In this document: in pieces, positions 26,201 through 35,844 of the stretch
Layout of the letters: each line of letters begins with the position of its first letter
How positions within the stretch are numbered: position 1 is the stretch's first letter
DNA from: Robbsia betulipollinis
GTDB taxonomy: Bacteria; Pseudomonadota; Gammaproteobacteria; Burkholderiales; Burkholderiaceae
NCBI RefSeq assembly: GCF_026624755.1
Contig: NZ_JAPMXC010000006.1
Coordinates: 1-49,681 of the forward strand
Reading direction: 5' to 3'
Length of the DNA: 49,681 bases
Program-made: the position numbers and the translations under genes
Notes under the pieces: generated by a model
The model's input: only the letters and a program-made list of their open reading frames with translations
Told to the model about the DNA's origin: nothing
Databases searched by the model: none

Positions 26201-27778
26201 CAGGCGACGATGGCGCCGGTGCTGCGGGTGCCCGCCGCCGCGCCCGACAGGAACACCGGCGGCGATGCCGGAGCCACGGTCGCGACGGGCGTCGACGGCG
26301 AGACCGAAGCCGAGACCGAAGCCGCAGCGGTCGTCGAGGTCGTGCGCGCGCGCCTGGGCGGTGTCGGTCCGGTGCCGGTGGGCGCGCTCGCCCGGCCGCT
26401 GGCACTGCCCGCGTCGGCCGTCGCGCGGGCGCTCACGCAACTGGAGGCGCAGGGATATCTGCTGCGTGGCCGCTTCACGCCGGGCGCGCCGGAGGAGGAG
26501 TGGTGCGAGCGCCATTTGCTGGCGCGCATTCACCGCTACACCGTCAAGCGGTTGCGCCGCGAGATCGAACCGGTCGCGCCGCGCGATTTCATGCGTTTCC
26601 TGTTCGACTGGCAGCATCTGACGCCCGCGACCCAGGGCGAGGGACACGAAGCGTTGAACGCGGCGCTCGCGCAACTGGAAGGATTCCAGGGCGCGGCGGC
26701 GGCCTGGGAAGAAGACATCCTGCCGGCCCGGGTGCGCGACTACGAACGCGCCTGGCTCGACGATCTGTGCCGCGCCGGGCGTCTCGCCTGGGCCCGCCTG
26801 TCGAGCCGACCACGCCCGGACAACGGCCACGGCGGCGCGGCGCAGCCGGTGCGCGGCACGCCGGTCGTATTGCTGCCGCGGCGGCGGCTCGACACGTGGC
26901 GCGGGTTATTGCCGCAGGCCTCGGAGACGACGCGCTCGCCCCGCGCGCAGCCGGTGCATGCGCTGCTGGCCCGGGATGGGGCGATGTTCTTCGACGAACT
27001 GCTCGCCGAACTGCGCGTGCTGCCCGCCGAACTCGAAAGCGCGCTCGGCGAGCTCGTCGCCGCGGGCGACGTCACCTCCGACAGTTTTGCGGGGCTGCGC
27101 GCGCTGGTCGCGCCGCAGGTGCGGCGCAATCCGTGGGGCGGGCATGGGGGCGGGCCGCGCGGGCGCCGCGGGCACGGACGTTTCATCGGCGGCATGGCCG
27201 ACGCGGGGCGCTGGGCGCTGGTGCGGCGGGCACCGGTCGTGCCGACCGCGACGCCCGACGCCGACGCGGTCGAACACGTGGCGATGACCCTGTTGCGCCG
27301 CTATGGCGTGGTCTTCTGGCGCTTGCTCGAACGCGAGGCCGACTGGCTGCCGCCGTGGCGCGATCTGTTGCGGGTCTATCACCGGCTGGAAGCGCGCGGC
27401 GATATCCGGGGCGGCCGTTTCGTCGACGGCCCCGTCGGCGAGCAGTTCGCGCTGCCCGAAGCCGTGCCGGTCCTGCGCGAGATCCGCCGGCGCGCGCCCG
27501 ACGATGCCTGGCTGGTCGTATCGGGGGCGGACCCGCTGAACCTCGTCGGCACGCTGCTCGCGGGCGACAAGGTGCCCGCGCTGGCGGCAAACCGGCTGCT
27601 GTACCGGGACGGCGTGCCGGTGGCGAGCCTCGTCGCCGGAAAATTCCACTACGGGCGCGAACTCGACGCCGCGGCGCGCGAGCAGGCGCGTTTGCGTCTG
27701 GCGGGCCGGCTGGTGGATCTGCCGGGGGGGCGGCGGGAAAGCGCGCCGCGCGCATCGCCTGCAACAAAAACCAACTAG
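23222..27778 (+). CDS. lhr: Lhr family ATP-dependent helicase, full length
   Basis: A 1518-residue superfamily 2 helicase, close to the ~1538 of E. coli Lhr. Motif I APTGSGKT (50-57), motif II DEIH (177-180), motif III LSATQ (211-215), motif VI QRVGRSG (394-400). The rest contains the Lhr winged-helix and beta-barrel core (~440-850) and the long C-terminal extension. Lhr translocates 3' to 5' on ssDNA and unwinds RNA:DNA hybrids; it is linked to DNA repair. Two low-complexity Gly/Ala/Asp/Glu-rich inserts are visible, ~228-262 and ~1015-1040. The ribosome site at 23222 is weak (GGGAC). It is monocistronic; the ligase and metallophosphatase that accompany the shorter Lhr-Core type are absent here. 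Confidence 0.93.
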   Translation: MTPLAPDDDALADFHPAVARWFHRTFPAPTAAQAAAWPRVRSGQSTLVAAPTGSGKTLTAFLAALDELVVRGIAAGGVLPDETAVLYISPLKALSNDIRLNLDAPLAGIARELDALGLPAVAIRTAVRTGDTPQRERAAMTRRAPHIVVTTPESFYVLLGSDSGRRMLATVRTVIVDEIHAVAGSKRGSHLSLSLERLDALCERPPTRIGLSATQKPIGQVARFLVGAGDQRGTGREDGGNADGARARGGNAAPLVDPPACAIVDIGHIRERDLALEVPPVPLDAVMANEVWERVYDRLAELAVQHRTTLIFVNTRRMAERTARHLTDRLGKEAVAAHHGSLAKEHRLDAEQRLKRGALQVLVATASLELGIDIGDVDLVCQLGSPRSIASFLQRVGRSGHQVGGTPKGRLFPTSRDDLIECAALLDCVRRGELDILKMPRAPLDVLSQQIVAEVSCREWDEDALFALVRRATPYAALERAQYDAVLRMLADGYTSRHGPRGAYVHRDIVSGTLRGRRGAKLTAVSAGGTIPENADFTVSLEPQSVTIGTVNEDFAVESLAGDVFQLGNASYRILKIETGRVRVENAQGQPPNIPFWLGEAPGRSDELSIGVARLRGEIDRLLAEREGAAALEHAIGWLRDALGLDDAAARQIVEYLARARAALGELPTRDTLVMERFFDESGGAQLVIHTPFGSRVNRAWGLALRKRFCRTFNFELQAAATEDAIVLSLSTSHSFALDEVWRYLHSRTAEGILVQALLDAPLFGVRWRWNATTALALPRFTGGRKVAPQLQRMKSDDLLATVFPDQVACLENIVGERELPSHPLVDQTLDDCLHEAMDAEGWLAVLRRMESGAIRLLTRDLPAPSPLAAEILNARPYAFLDDAPLEERRTRAVLNRRWSDPAAVDDLGALDAEAIAGVREEAWPRVRSADEMHEALVSLACVTAAEAAVHAGWDDWLAQLARAGRATRMQVARDDALWVPLERLACLRAIFPQATMAPVLRVPAAAPDRNTGGDAGATVATGVDGETEAETEAAAVVEVVRARLGGVGPVPVGALARPLALPASAVARALTQLEAQGYLLRGRFTPGAPEEEWCERHLLARIHRYTVKRLRREIEPVAPRDFMRFLFDWQHLTPATQGEGHEALNAALAQLEGFQGAAAAWEEDILPARVRDYERAWLDDLCRAGRLAWARLSSRPRPDNGHGGAAQPVRGTPVVLLPRRRLDTWRGLLPQASETTRSPRAQPVHALLARDGAMFFDELLAELRVLPAELESALGELVAAGDVTSDSFAGLRALVAPQVRRNPWGGHGGGPRGRRGHGRFIGGMADAGRWALVRRAPVVPTATPDADAVEHVAMTLLRRYGVVFWRLLEREADWLPPWRDLLRVYHRLEARGDIRGGRFVDGPVGEQFALPEAVPVLREIRRRAPDDAWLVVSGADPLNLVGTLLAGDKVPALAANRLLYRDGVPVASLVAGKFHYGRELDAAAREQARLRLAGRLVDLPGGRRESAPRASPATKTN

Positions 27779-27899
27779 TGTTAATTTGGGGCGGTGACGC
27801 CGAAAACCTGGCCTGGTGCGATTTCCCACACCTTCCGGCCCGGGGCGGTCCGGTTCCACGATCCGACCGACGCGTTCATTTCCCCTTCTGGAGAGCTAC

Positions 27900-28952
27900 A
27901 TGACCACCACCCACGCCTATGCGGCGCAAAGCCCCACCACGCCCCTCGCACCCTTCGACCTGACGCACCGCGCGCTGCGCGATCACGATCTGGCGATCGA
28001 CGTCATGTTCTGCGGCGTGTGCCATTCCGACCTACACATGGCGCGCAACGAGTGGGGCGTCACCCAGTACCCGATCGTTCCGGGTCACGAGATCGTCGGC
28101 CGCGTCACGCGGGTCGGCCCGGAAGTCACCCGCTACAAGGTGGGCGATCTGGTCGGCGTCGGCTGCATGGTCGATTCGTGCCGGACCTGCGTGAATTGTC
28201 GCGACGGCCTGGAACAATATTGCAACAACGGCTTCACCGGCACGTACAACGATCCGGACCGCCAGGACGGCAAGCGCACCACCGGCGGCTACTCGACCGA
28301 CATGGTCGTCGACGAGGCCTTCACGCTGCGCGTGCCCGAGAATCTCGATCCGGCGGGCGTCGCGCCGCTGCTGTGCGCGGGCATCACCACCTACTCGCCG
28401 TTGAAGGAATGGGGCGTGAAGGCGGGCATGAAGGTCGGTATCGTCGGTCTCGGCGGCCTGGGCCACATGGGCGTCAAGCTCGCGCACGCGATGGGCGCGC
28501 ACGTGGTGCTGTTCACCACGTCGCCGTCGAAAATCGACGATGCGAAGCGTCTGGGCGCCGATGAAGTCGTCGTCTCGAAGAATCCCGACGAATTCAAGCC
28601 GCACGTCAACACCTTCGATTTCATCCTGAACACGGTTGCCGCCAAGCACAACCTCGACCCGTTCATGGAACTGCTCAAGCGCGACGGCACGATGGCGCTG
28701 GTCGGCCTGCCGGACAGCCCGCACCCGTCGCCGTCGGTCGGCAACCTGATCTTCAAGCGCCGGCGCCTGGCGGGTTCGCTGATCGGCGGCATCGCCGAAA
28801 CCCAGGAAATGCTGGATTTCTGCGCCGAGCACAATATCGTGTCGGATATCGAGATGATCTCGATCGATCAGATCAACGAGGCGTACGAGCGCATGCTGAA
28901 GAGCGACGTCAAATACCGTTTCGTGATCGACAGCAAGTCGCTGCGCAAGTAA
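27900..28952 (+). CDS. Zinc-dependent alcohol/aldehyde dehydrogenase (YahK/CAD-like)
   Basis: A 350-residue medium-chain dehydrogenase reducing aldehydes with NADPH. Catalytic zinc ligands C38 (CGVCHSD), H63 (PGHE) and C159; structural zinc cysteines C94, C97, C100 and C108; Rossmann motif GLGGLG at 183-188. The sequence pattern (EWGVTQYPIVPGHEIVGRV) is that of the cinnamyl-alcohol-dehydrogenase/YahK clade with broad aldehyde range. The start at 27900 has TGGAG upstream with the right gap; the open frame extends 84 bases further. Followed by a likely bidirectional terminator. Confidence 0.92.
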   Translation: MTTTHAYAAQSPTTPLAPFDLTHRALRDHDLAIDVMFCGVCHSDLHMARNEWGVTQYPIVPGHEIVGRVTRVGPEVTRYKVGDLVGVGCMVDSCRTCVNCRDGLEQYCNNGFTGTYNDPDRQDGKRTTGGYSTDMVVDEAFTLRVPENLDPAGVAPLLCAGITTYSPLKEWGVKAGMKVGIVGLGGLGHMGVKLAHAMGAHVVLFTTSPSKIDDAKRLGADEVVVSKNPDEFKPHVNTFDFILNTVAAKHNLDPFMELLKRDGTMALVGLPDSPHPSPSVGNLIFKRRRLAGSLIGGIAETQEMLDFCAEHNIVSDIEMISIDQINEAYERMLKSDVKYRFVIDSKSLRK

Positions 28953-28962
28953 AAAGGGCGCC

Positions 28963-28995
28963 AAACCGCGCGCGGGTCTTGTCCCGCGCGTGTTT
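28963..28995. terminator. Probable bidirectional terminator
   Basis: Stem CGCGCGCGGG (28967-28976) pairs with CCCGCGCGTG (28983-28992) over 10 bp with one G-U and a 6-base loop, flanked by AAA on the left and TTT on the right. It lies between the convergent dehydrogenase and yjdM genes and touches the end of yjdM. Short A/T runs make it only moderately convincing. Confidence 0.6.
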
Positions 28996-29342
28996 CAGGC
29001 CTTGCGCAGGAAGCAGGCTTTCAGCATGTAGCTGCCGCTGTCGAGCTTGCAATCCACTTCGTGATCGCCGCTGGCGAGACGGATGCTCTTGACCTTGGTG
29101 CCTACCTTGAGGGTGATGGAAGACCCTTTCACCTTCAGGTCCTTGATCAGCACCACCGCGTCCCCGTTTTGCAGGGGCGTACCATTGGCATCGCGCACCA
29201 CGGCGTCGGCCTCGGCCTCTCCCGCGTGCTCCGCGGCGGCCTGGGCCGACCATTCATATCCGCAATCCGCGCAGACGATGTTGTCCGCGTCCGGATAGGT
29301 GTTTTCCATTGCACATTGCGGGCAGGCAGGGGTGGTCGACAT
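28995..29342 (-). CDS. yjdM: Zinc ribbon protein YjdM (PhnA family)
   Basis: A 115-residue cytoplasmic protein with an N-terminal zinc ribbon (C7, C10, C24, C27) and a C-terminal SH3-like PhnA domain (GDAVVLIKDLKVKGSS, then KVGTKVKSIRL). The family name PhnA reflects an early phosphonate link, but E. coli YjdM is not a proven phosphonate enzyme and its role is uncertain. The start at 29342 is fixed by the family N-terminus MSTTPACPQC; the open frame extends upstream to 29441. Confidence 0.92.
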   Translation of the reverse strand: MSTTPACPQCAMENTYPDADNIVCADCGYEWSAQAAAEHAGEAEADAVVRDANGTPLQNGDAVVLIKDLKVKGSSITLKVGTKVKSIRLASGDHEVDCKLDSGSYMLKACFLRKA

Positions 29343-29480
29343 GGGGCACTCGCAGGAATAAGCAGGAATCAGCGGGAAGGAGCGGCAGTATAACCGCTTC
29401 GCTCCCGCTCCCGCTGCCGCCCGGCGCGGCTCCATCACCACCTTCTGCCGCTTTCACCGCATCCTCAAAGGAGCATTTCC

Positions 29481-30506
29481 ATGGAATATCGTTATCTCGG
29501 CGCTTCCGGTTTTCAGGTACCCGTTCTGAGTCTCGGCACCGCCACCTTCGGCGGCAAGGGGGATTTCTTCGCCGCCTGGGGCGCGACCGACGTCGCCGAA
29601 GCGCGGCGGCTGGTGGACATCAGCCTGGATGCCGGCGTCACGCTGTTCGACAGCGCCGACATCTATTCCAGTGGCGCATCCGAATCGATCCTCGGCGAAG
29701 CGCTCAAGGGACGGCGCGACAAGGTGCTGATTTCGACGAAGGCGACGTTTCGCGTCGACGACACGCCCAACAACGTGGGGTCGTCGCGGTTTCATCTGAC
29801 CAATGCGGTCAATGCCGCGCTCAAGCGTCTCGGCACCGATTACATCGATCTTTTCCAGTTGCACGGTTTCGATGCCCGCACGCCGGTTGCCGAAGTCCTG
29901 TCGACGCTCGACGATCTCGTGCGCGCGGGCAAGATCCGCTACACCGGCGTCTCGAATTTCTCCGGCTGGCATTTGCAGAAGTCGCTCGACACCGCGGATC
30001 GCTACGGTTATCCGCGCTACGTCGCGAACCAGGCGTATTACTCGCTGCTGCACCGCGACTACGAATGGGAACTGATGCCGCAGGGCATCGATCAGGGCGT
30101 GGGCGCGGTGATCTGGAGCCCGCTCGGCTGGGGACGTCTCACCGGCAAACTGCGGCGCGGGCAGCCGTTGCCTGCGAACAGCCGCCTGCACAAGACCGCC
30201 GAACAGGGCCCGCAGGTCGACGACGAGCACCTGTACAGGATCGTCGATGCGCTCGACGAGATCGCAACGCAGACCGGCAAGACGGTGCCGCAGATCGCGT
30301 TGAACTGGCTGTTGCAGCGGCCGACCGTCGCCACCGTGCTGATCGGCGCGCGCAACGAGGAACAGTTGCGGCAGAACCTGGGCGCGGTCGGCTGGAACCT
30401 CACGCCCGAGCAGGTGGCGCGACTCGACAAGGCGAGCGAGGTCACGCCGCCCTATCCGTACTGGCACCAGCGCGGTTTCGCCGAACGCAATCCATCGCCG
30501 GTCTGA
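29481..30506 (+). CDS. Aldo/keto reductase
   Basis: A 341-residue TIM-barrel NADPH-dependent oxidoreductase. The catalytic tetrad is visible: D57 and Y62 (FDSADIYSSG), K87 (ISTK), H128 (LFQLHG). The C-terminal cofactor segment VLIGARNEEQLRQNLGAV is typical. The sequence resembles the AKR11-13 type general reductases. A GGAG site precedes the ATG. Physiological substrate unknown; likely carbonyl detoxification. Confidence 0.92.
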   Translation: MEYRYLGASGFQVPVLSLGTATFGGKGDFFAAWGATDVAEARRLVDISLDAGVTLFDSADIYSSGASESILGEALKGRRDKVLISTKATFRVDDTPNNVGSSRFHLTNAVNAALKRLGTDYIDLFQLHGFDARTPVAEVLSTLDDLVRAGKIRYTGVSNFSGWHLQKSLDTADRYGYPRYVANQAYYSLLHRDYEWELMPQGIDQGVGAVIWSPLGWGRLTGKLRRGQPLPANSRLHKTAEQGPQVDDEHLYRIVDALDEIATQTGKTVPQIALNWLLQRPTVATVLIGARNEEQLRQNLGAVGWNLTPEQVARLDKASEVTPPYPYWHQRGFAERNPSPV

Positions 30507-30586
30507 GTCCGGCGGAGCCGCGCTGAAGGCCGCCGAACCAGCGTCGCGCGGCCGTCGGGTGGCCGTCGGGTGGTCCGCGCGAGTCG

Positions 30587-31513
30587 TCAGAGCGGCGTGC
30601 TGACCGCCTCGCCGGCGAGATGCCGGCGGGCGTTGTCGATGAAGAGATCGATCGACGCCTGTAGCGCCTCGGGCGAACGTCCCGCCAGGTGCGGCGTCAG
30701 TACCACCTGCTCGAAACCGAGCAGTGCGACGGGCGCGTCCGGCTCGCTCTCGTACACGTCGAGGCCGGCACCGGCGACGGTCCCCGCGCCGAGCGCGCTT
30801 GCCAGCGCCGCGGTATCGACGACGCTGCCCCGGGCGATGTTCACGAGAAACCCGCGCGGCCCCAGCGCACGCAGCACGTCCGCGTTCACCATGTGGCGGG
30901 TCGATGCACCGCCGGGAGTAGCCACCACCAGGAAATCGCTCCATTCGGCGAGCGACACGAGGTCGGCGAAATACCGGTAGGGGCTGTGGTCGCGGCGGGT
31001 GCGGCTGTAATAGCCTATCTCGCAATCGAACGCGCCGATGCGCCGCGCGATCTTCTCGCCGATGCGGCCCAGGCCGATGATGCCGGCCCGTTTGCCCGAG
31101 ACGCTGGGGTCGAGCGGCAGCGCATCGCGCCAGATGCCGTTGCGCGTCGCCCGGTCGAGCACGGGAATGCGCCGCACTGTCGCCAGCAGCAGGGCGAGCG
31201 CGTGATCCGCGACATTGTCGTCGTTCGTTCCCGCGCCGTTCGAGACGACGATGCCGCGCGACCGGGCGTACGCGATATCGATATTTTCATATCCCGCGCC
31301 CATCGCGCTGACAAGGCGCAGGGCGGGCAGCAGATCCATGTCCGCCGCCGAGAGACCCGAAACGCCGTTCGTCAGCACGATGGCGATGTCCGCGCAGCGC
31401 GCACCCAGCGCGGCCACCGGCGCATCGGGTGCATAGACCACGTCGAAGGTTTTTTCGAGATCGGCAATGAAGGGGGGCTTGAGCGCAATCGTGACGAGCA
31501 GGACGGGTTTCAT
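30587..31513 (-). CDS. D-isomer-specific 2-hydroxyacid dehydrogenase
   Basis: A 308-residue NAD(P)-dependent dehydrogenase interconverting 2-oxoacids and D-2-hydroxyacids (glyoxylate/hydroxypyruvate reductase-like). Nucleotide-binding GLGRIG at 147-152; catalytic R228 (NIARGSVVD), E257 (DVYESEP) and H275 (TPHLAG). The start at 31513 is set by the family N-terminus, although its ribosome site is weak; the open frame continues to 31612. It converges with the aldo/keto reductase. The exact substrate is unknown. Confidence 0.9.
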   Translation of the reverse strand: MKPVLLVTIALKPPFIADLEKTFDVVYAPDAPVAALGARCADIAIVLTNGVSGLSAADMDLLPALRLVSAMGAGYENIDIAYARSRGIVVSNGAGTNDDNVADHALALLLATVRRIPVLDRATRNGIWRDALPLDPSVSGKRAGIIGLGRIGEKIARRIGAFDCEIGYYSRTRRDHSPYRYFADLVSLAEWSDFLVVATPGGASTRHMVNADVLRALGPRGFLVNIARGSVVDTAALASALGAGTVAGAGLDVYESEPDAPVALLGFEQVVLTPHLAGRSPEALQASIDLFIDNARRHLAGEAVSTPL

Positions 31514-31694
31514 TGGCGAATGAAAGTGAAGGATCAAAGGGAGAGGGGGCAGCGGCAAGCATATCGCGGGATACCGGAATATTCGCGAGGATACCGCGTC
31601 CTGGCCCGGCATTCATCGCCTTTTGCCGTGCGCTGGCGTTACACTGAGGGCCGTATCCTGCCGTGCACGTGCGACTTTTCGCTTCGTGCGGACC

Positions 31695-31745
31695 ATGCCG
31701 TACCCGTGATGCCGCACCCGTGATGCCGCACCCTTCATGCCGCGG
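31695..31745. repeat. 14-bp tandem repeat, about 3.6 copies
   Basis: Units ATGCCGTACCCGTG (31695-31708), ATGCCGCACCCGTG (31709-31722), ATGCCGCACCCTTC (31723-31736) and the partial ATGCCGCGG (31737-31745). It ends 39 bases before the GTG start of the SorC-family regulator, inside its probable leader or promoter. Confidence 0.85.
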
Positions 31746-31784
31746 TCCTTCTTTCCAGCGTCAGCTTAGCGTCTACTGAATCAC

Positions 31785-32753
31785 GTGCCGAGATCCCAGG
31801 AAAAACTCGATGTCGCGGCGCGCGCGGCGTGGCTGTATTACGTTGCCGGCAGGACCCAGCACGAGATCGCGGAGGCGCTGGCCGTGTCGCGCCCGGTCGT
31901 GCAGCGGCTGATCGCGCTCGCGGTGGAGAAGAACCTCGTGCGCGTGCGGGTCGAGCATCGCGTCGCCGATTGCCTGTCGCTGGCCGCGGCGCTGTCCGAG
32001 CGTTTCGGGCTGGCCCTGTGCGAGGTGGTGCCGTTCGACGACGACAGCGAAGACGATCTCAAAAAGAAACTCGCCGTGGCCTCGGCCGACATGTTCGAGC
32101 GTTTCCTGGGCAGCGAGACGCCGATCGTCGTCAGCGTCAGCAGCGGCCGGACGTTGAAATCGGCGGTCGCCGAACTCTCGCCGCTGGAGCGCGTTCAGCA
32201 CCGCCTGGTGTCGATGGTCGGCACGATCGCCCAGGACGGTTCGTCGAATCCCTACGACGTCGCCACCCTCATTTCGGAAAGACTCGGCTGCAAGCGTTTC
32301 CTGATGCCCGCGCCGCTGATGGCGGACAACGAGGAGGAATCGCGACAGTGGTGCAATCACCGTCTGTACCAGGTGGTCGAGCGTCTGAGCGCGGCGGCCG
32401 ACGTCTCCTTCGTCGGCATCGGCGATATCGGGCCGGACTGCCCGCAGGAAGCCGACGGCTTCATCACGCGCGCCGAAGTGCTCGACCTGATGGCGCGCGG
32501 TGCGGTGGGGGAGTTGCTGGGCCGCTCGATCGACGCAGAGGGACGGATCGTCGACGCGCCCTGCCAGCGGCGTCTCACCAGCATCACGCTGCACGTGCCG
32601 CCGCGGATGCCGACGATCGGCTTCGCGGGCGGCGCGGCGAAGCATCGCGCGGTGGCGGCGGTGCTGCGGGGCGGCTGGCTGACGGGGCTCGTGACCGACG
32701 AGCGATGCGCGCGCGCGGTGCTGGAGCAGGGAAGCGCTGCCGTGGCGTTCTGA
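31785..32753 (+). CDS. SorC/DeoR-type sugar-binding transcriptional regulator
   Basis: A 322-residue SorC-family regulator: N-terminal helix-turn-helix (~20-50: RTQHEIAEALAVSRPVVQRL) and a C-terminal sugar-phosphate-binding domain with VSVSSGRTLKSAV, then GIGDIGP. Family members respond to phosphorylated sugars or polyols. It starts with GTG; no better start is seen. It converges with the polyol operon (55 bases between its stop and that of xylB) and is most likely its regulator, with xylulose-5-phosphate or a polyol as plausible ligand (inference). A 14-bp tandem repeat precedes it. Confidence 0.9.
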   Translation: MPRSQEKLDVAARAAWLYYVAGRTQHEIAEALAVSRPVVQRLIALAVEKNLVRVRVEHRVADCLSLAAALSERFGLALCEVVPFDDDSEDDLKKKLAVASADMFERFLGSETPIVVSVSSGRTLKSAVAELSPLERVQHRLVSMVGTIAQDGSSNPYDVATLISERLGCKRFLMPAPLMADNEEESRQWCNHRLYQVVERLSAAADVSFVGIGDIGPDCPQEADGFITRAEVLDLMARGAVGELLGRSIDAEGRIVDAPCQRRLTSITLHVPPRMPTIGFAGGAAKHRAVAAVLRGGWLTGLVTDERCARAVLEQGSAAVAF

Positions 32754-32808
32754 ATCGCGGTCGTGTCGCCGCGGCCGGTGGCACCGGGGTCGTGCCCCGA
32801 TCGGTGTT

Positions 32809-34296
<1,488 letters not shown>

Positions 34297-34345
34297 AAAC
34301 CTTCCTGGAAAGAGCGCCGCCGCCAGCATGCCGGCGTGCCGGGGA

Positions 34346-35749
34346 TCAGGCGCGCTGCGCGAGCCACGCACGCACCGCGTCCACCTGCGCGCGCAGCGGC
34401 ACGAGCAGATCCTCGCGCGCGGCCAGCGAACCCCACAGCAGGCGGTCGGCGGCAAACGCCGCGAGCGGATCCGGACCGTCGAACAGGGCGTGCGTGGTCG
34501 CGGGCGACATCACGCCGTCCTGATAGGCATAGGGTAGACGCCCGTGGTGCCATGCTTCGAGAAAGACGAAGAATAGCGCCGGAAGGCGTGCGGTGGCATC
34601 GACGGGTTTACCCGCAGCCAGACATTCGCGAATCGTCGGTGCGATGAATCCGGGGATTTTCGAGAAGCCGTCTGCGGCGACGCGCTGGTTGGTGTCGCGG
34701 ATATTGGGATTGCCGAAGCGCTCCAGCACGGTGTCGCGATAGGCGGCGAGATCGATCGGACTCGGCGACAGGCAGGGAATGACGTCGGTGGTGACGTAGT
34801 CGTACGCCATCCCACGGATCGTGGCGTCGGCGGTGCCCTCGTGGATGAACTGCAGGCCGGCCAGCGTCCCGGCCCAGGCGATCGCGCTGTGACTGGCGTT
34901 CAGGATGCGGATCTTCGCTTCCTCGTAGGGCAGCACCGATTCGACCATCTGCGCGCCGACCCTCTCCCACGCGGGGCGCCCGGCGATGAATTCGTCCTCG
35001 ATCACCCACTGGATGAAACTTTCGCCCATCACCGGCACGGTATCGGCAACGCCATCCGCGGTGAAACCGGCCGCGGCGACGCGCGTGCGCACGTCGTCGC
35101 CGGGACGCGGCACGATCCGGTCGACCATCGCGTTCGGGCTGGTGGTGTTGTCGAGGAACCAGTCGCGCAGCGCCGGGTCCCCGGTCAATTCGAGAAACTG
35201 CAACATGCCTTCGCGAAAGCGCTCGCCGTTGCTGCGCAGGTTGTCGCAATTCTGCAGGGTCAGCGGGCCGCCCTCGCGCGCGACGCGCGCGCGCAGGATC
35301 GCGGCGAGCGCGCCGTACAAGGTCGTGCGTCCGCCCGCGATGTCGGCCTGCAGATCCGCATGCGAGAGATCGAGCCGGTGATGCTCGTCGAGGTAATAGC
35401 CGCCTTCGGTGACGGTGAACGAAATGATGCGCGTCTCGGGCGCGGCGCCCACGTCGATCAGCGTGGCGAGGTCCGCTTCCCAGGGCAGTACCTGGCGGAT
35501 CGAGCGGATCGTTTCGTACGCGCGTTCGCCGCGCGGCGTGACGGTTTCCAGCGTATAGACGCCCTGCTGCGCGGCCAGCGCGTCGAGCAACGCGTTGCCG
35601 TCGCCGCGGATATTGCCGACCGCAAGCGACCAGTCGGTGTCGCCGGCCTCGATCAGACGGTGCAGATACCAGGCCTGATGCGCCCGGTGAAAGGAGCCGG
35701 CGCCCAGGTGCAGGATGCGCTTCGGCGTGGGGGAGACGGGAGGGGTCAT
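34346..35749 (-). CDS. dalD: D-arabinitol 4-dehydrogenase (mannitol dehydrogenase family)
   Basis: A 467-residue long-chain polyol dehydrogenase oxidising D-arabinitol to D-xylulose with NAD. The N-terminus [20 protein letters not shown] and internal blocks [34 protein letters not shown] and [20 protein letters not shown] follow the DalD subgroup more closely than mannitol 2-dehydrogenase. Catalytic K279 with N284 and H287 lie in [14 protein letters not shown]. No good ribosome site precedes the ATG; instead a run of TCGG repeats lies 38 bases upstream. The neighbours (polyol ABC importer, xylulokinase, no fructokinase) support arabinitol as substrate, though mannitol or sorbitol side activity is possible. 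Confidence 0.88.
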   Translation of the reverse strand: MTPPVSPTPKRILHLGAGSFHRAHQAWYLHRLIEAGDTDWSLAVGNIRGDGNALLDALAAQQGVYTLETVTPRGERAYETIRSIRQVLPWEADLATLIDVGAAPETRIISFTVTEGGYYLDEHHRLDLSHADLQADIAGGRTTLYGALAAILRARVAREGGPLTLQNCDNLRSNGERFREGMLQFLELTGDPALRDWFLDNTTSPNAMVDRIVPRPGDDVRTRVAAAGFTADGVADTVPVMGESFIQWVIEDEFIAGRPAWERVGAQMVESVLPYEEAKIRILNASHSAIAWAGTLAGLQFIHEGTADATIRGMAYDYVTTDVIPCLSPSPIDLAAYRDTVLERFGNPNIRDTNQRVAADGFSKIPGFIAPTIRECLAAGKPVDATARLPALFFVFLEAWHHGRLPYAYQDGVMSPATTHALFDGPDPLAAFAADRLLWGSLAAREDLLVPLRAQVDAVRAWLAQRA

Positions 35750-35786
35750 GGTGTCGGGGCGTGAACGTGAGCGGGAGCGGATCGGA

Positions 35787-35810
35787 TCGGTCGGTCGGTC
35801 GGTCGGTCGG
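35787..35810. repeat. Tetranucleotide repeat, six perfect TCGG units
   Basis: Six TCGG units in a row, preceded by two degenerate ATCGG units (35781-35790) and followed by GGCGGTCGGTCG. On the coding strand it reads (CCGA)n in the short gap between the ATPase stop (35845) and the dalD start (35749). Confidence 0.9.
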
Positions 35811-35844
35811 GGCGGTCGGTCGCAAGCAGTGGCGGGTGCGCCGC

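Noticed and set aside
30540-30586. Tandem GGCCGTCGGGT copies between the aldo/keto reductase and hydroxyacid dehydrogenase genes
   Set aside because: Only two 11-base copies; a possible CGCGCGG/CCGCGCG stem encloses them but lacks a U tract, so neither a repeat nor a terminator call is safe.
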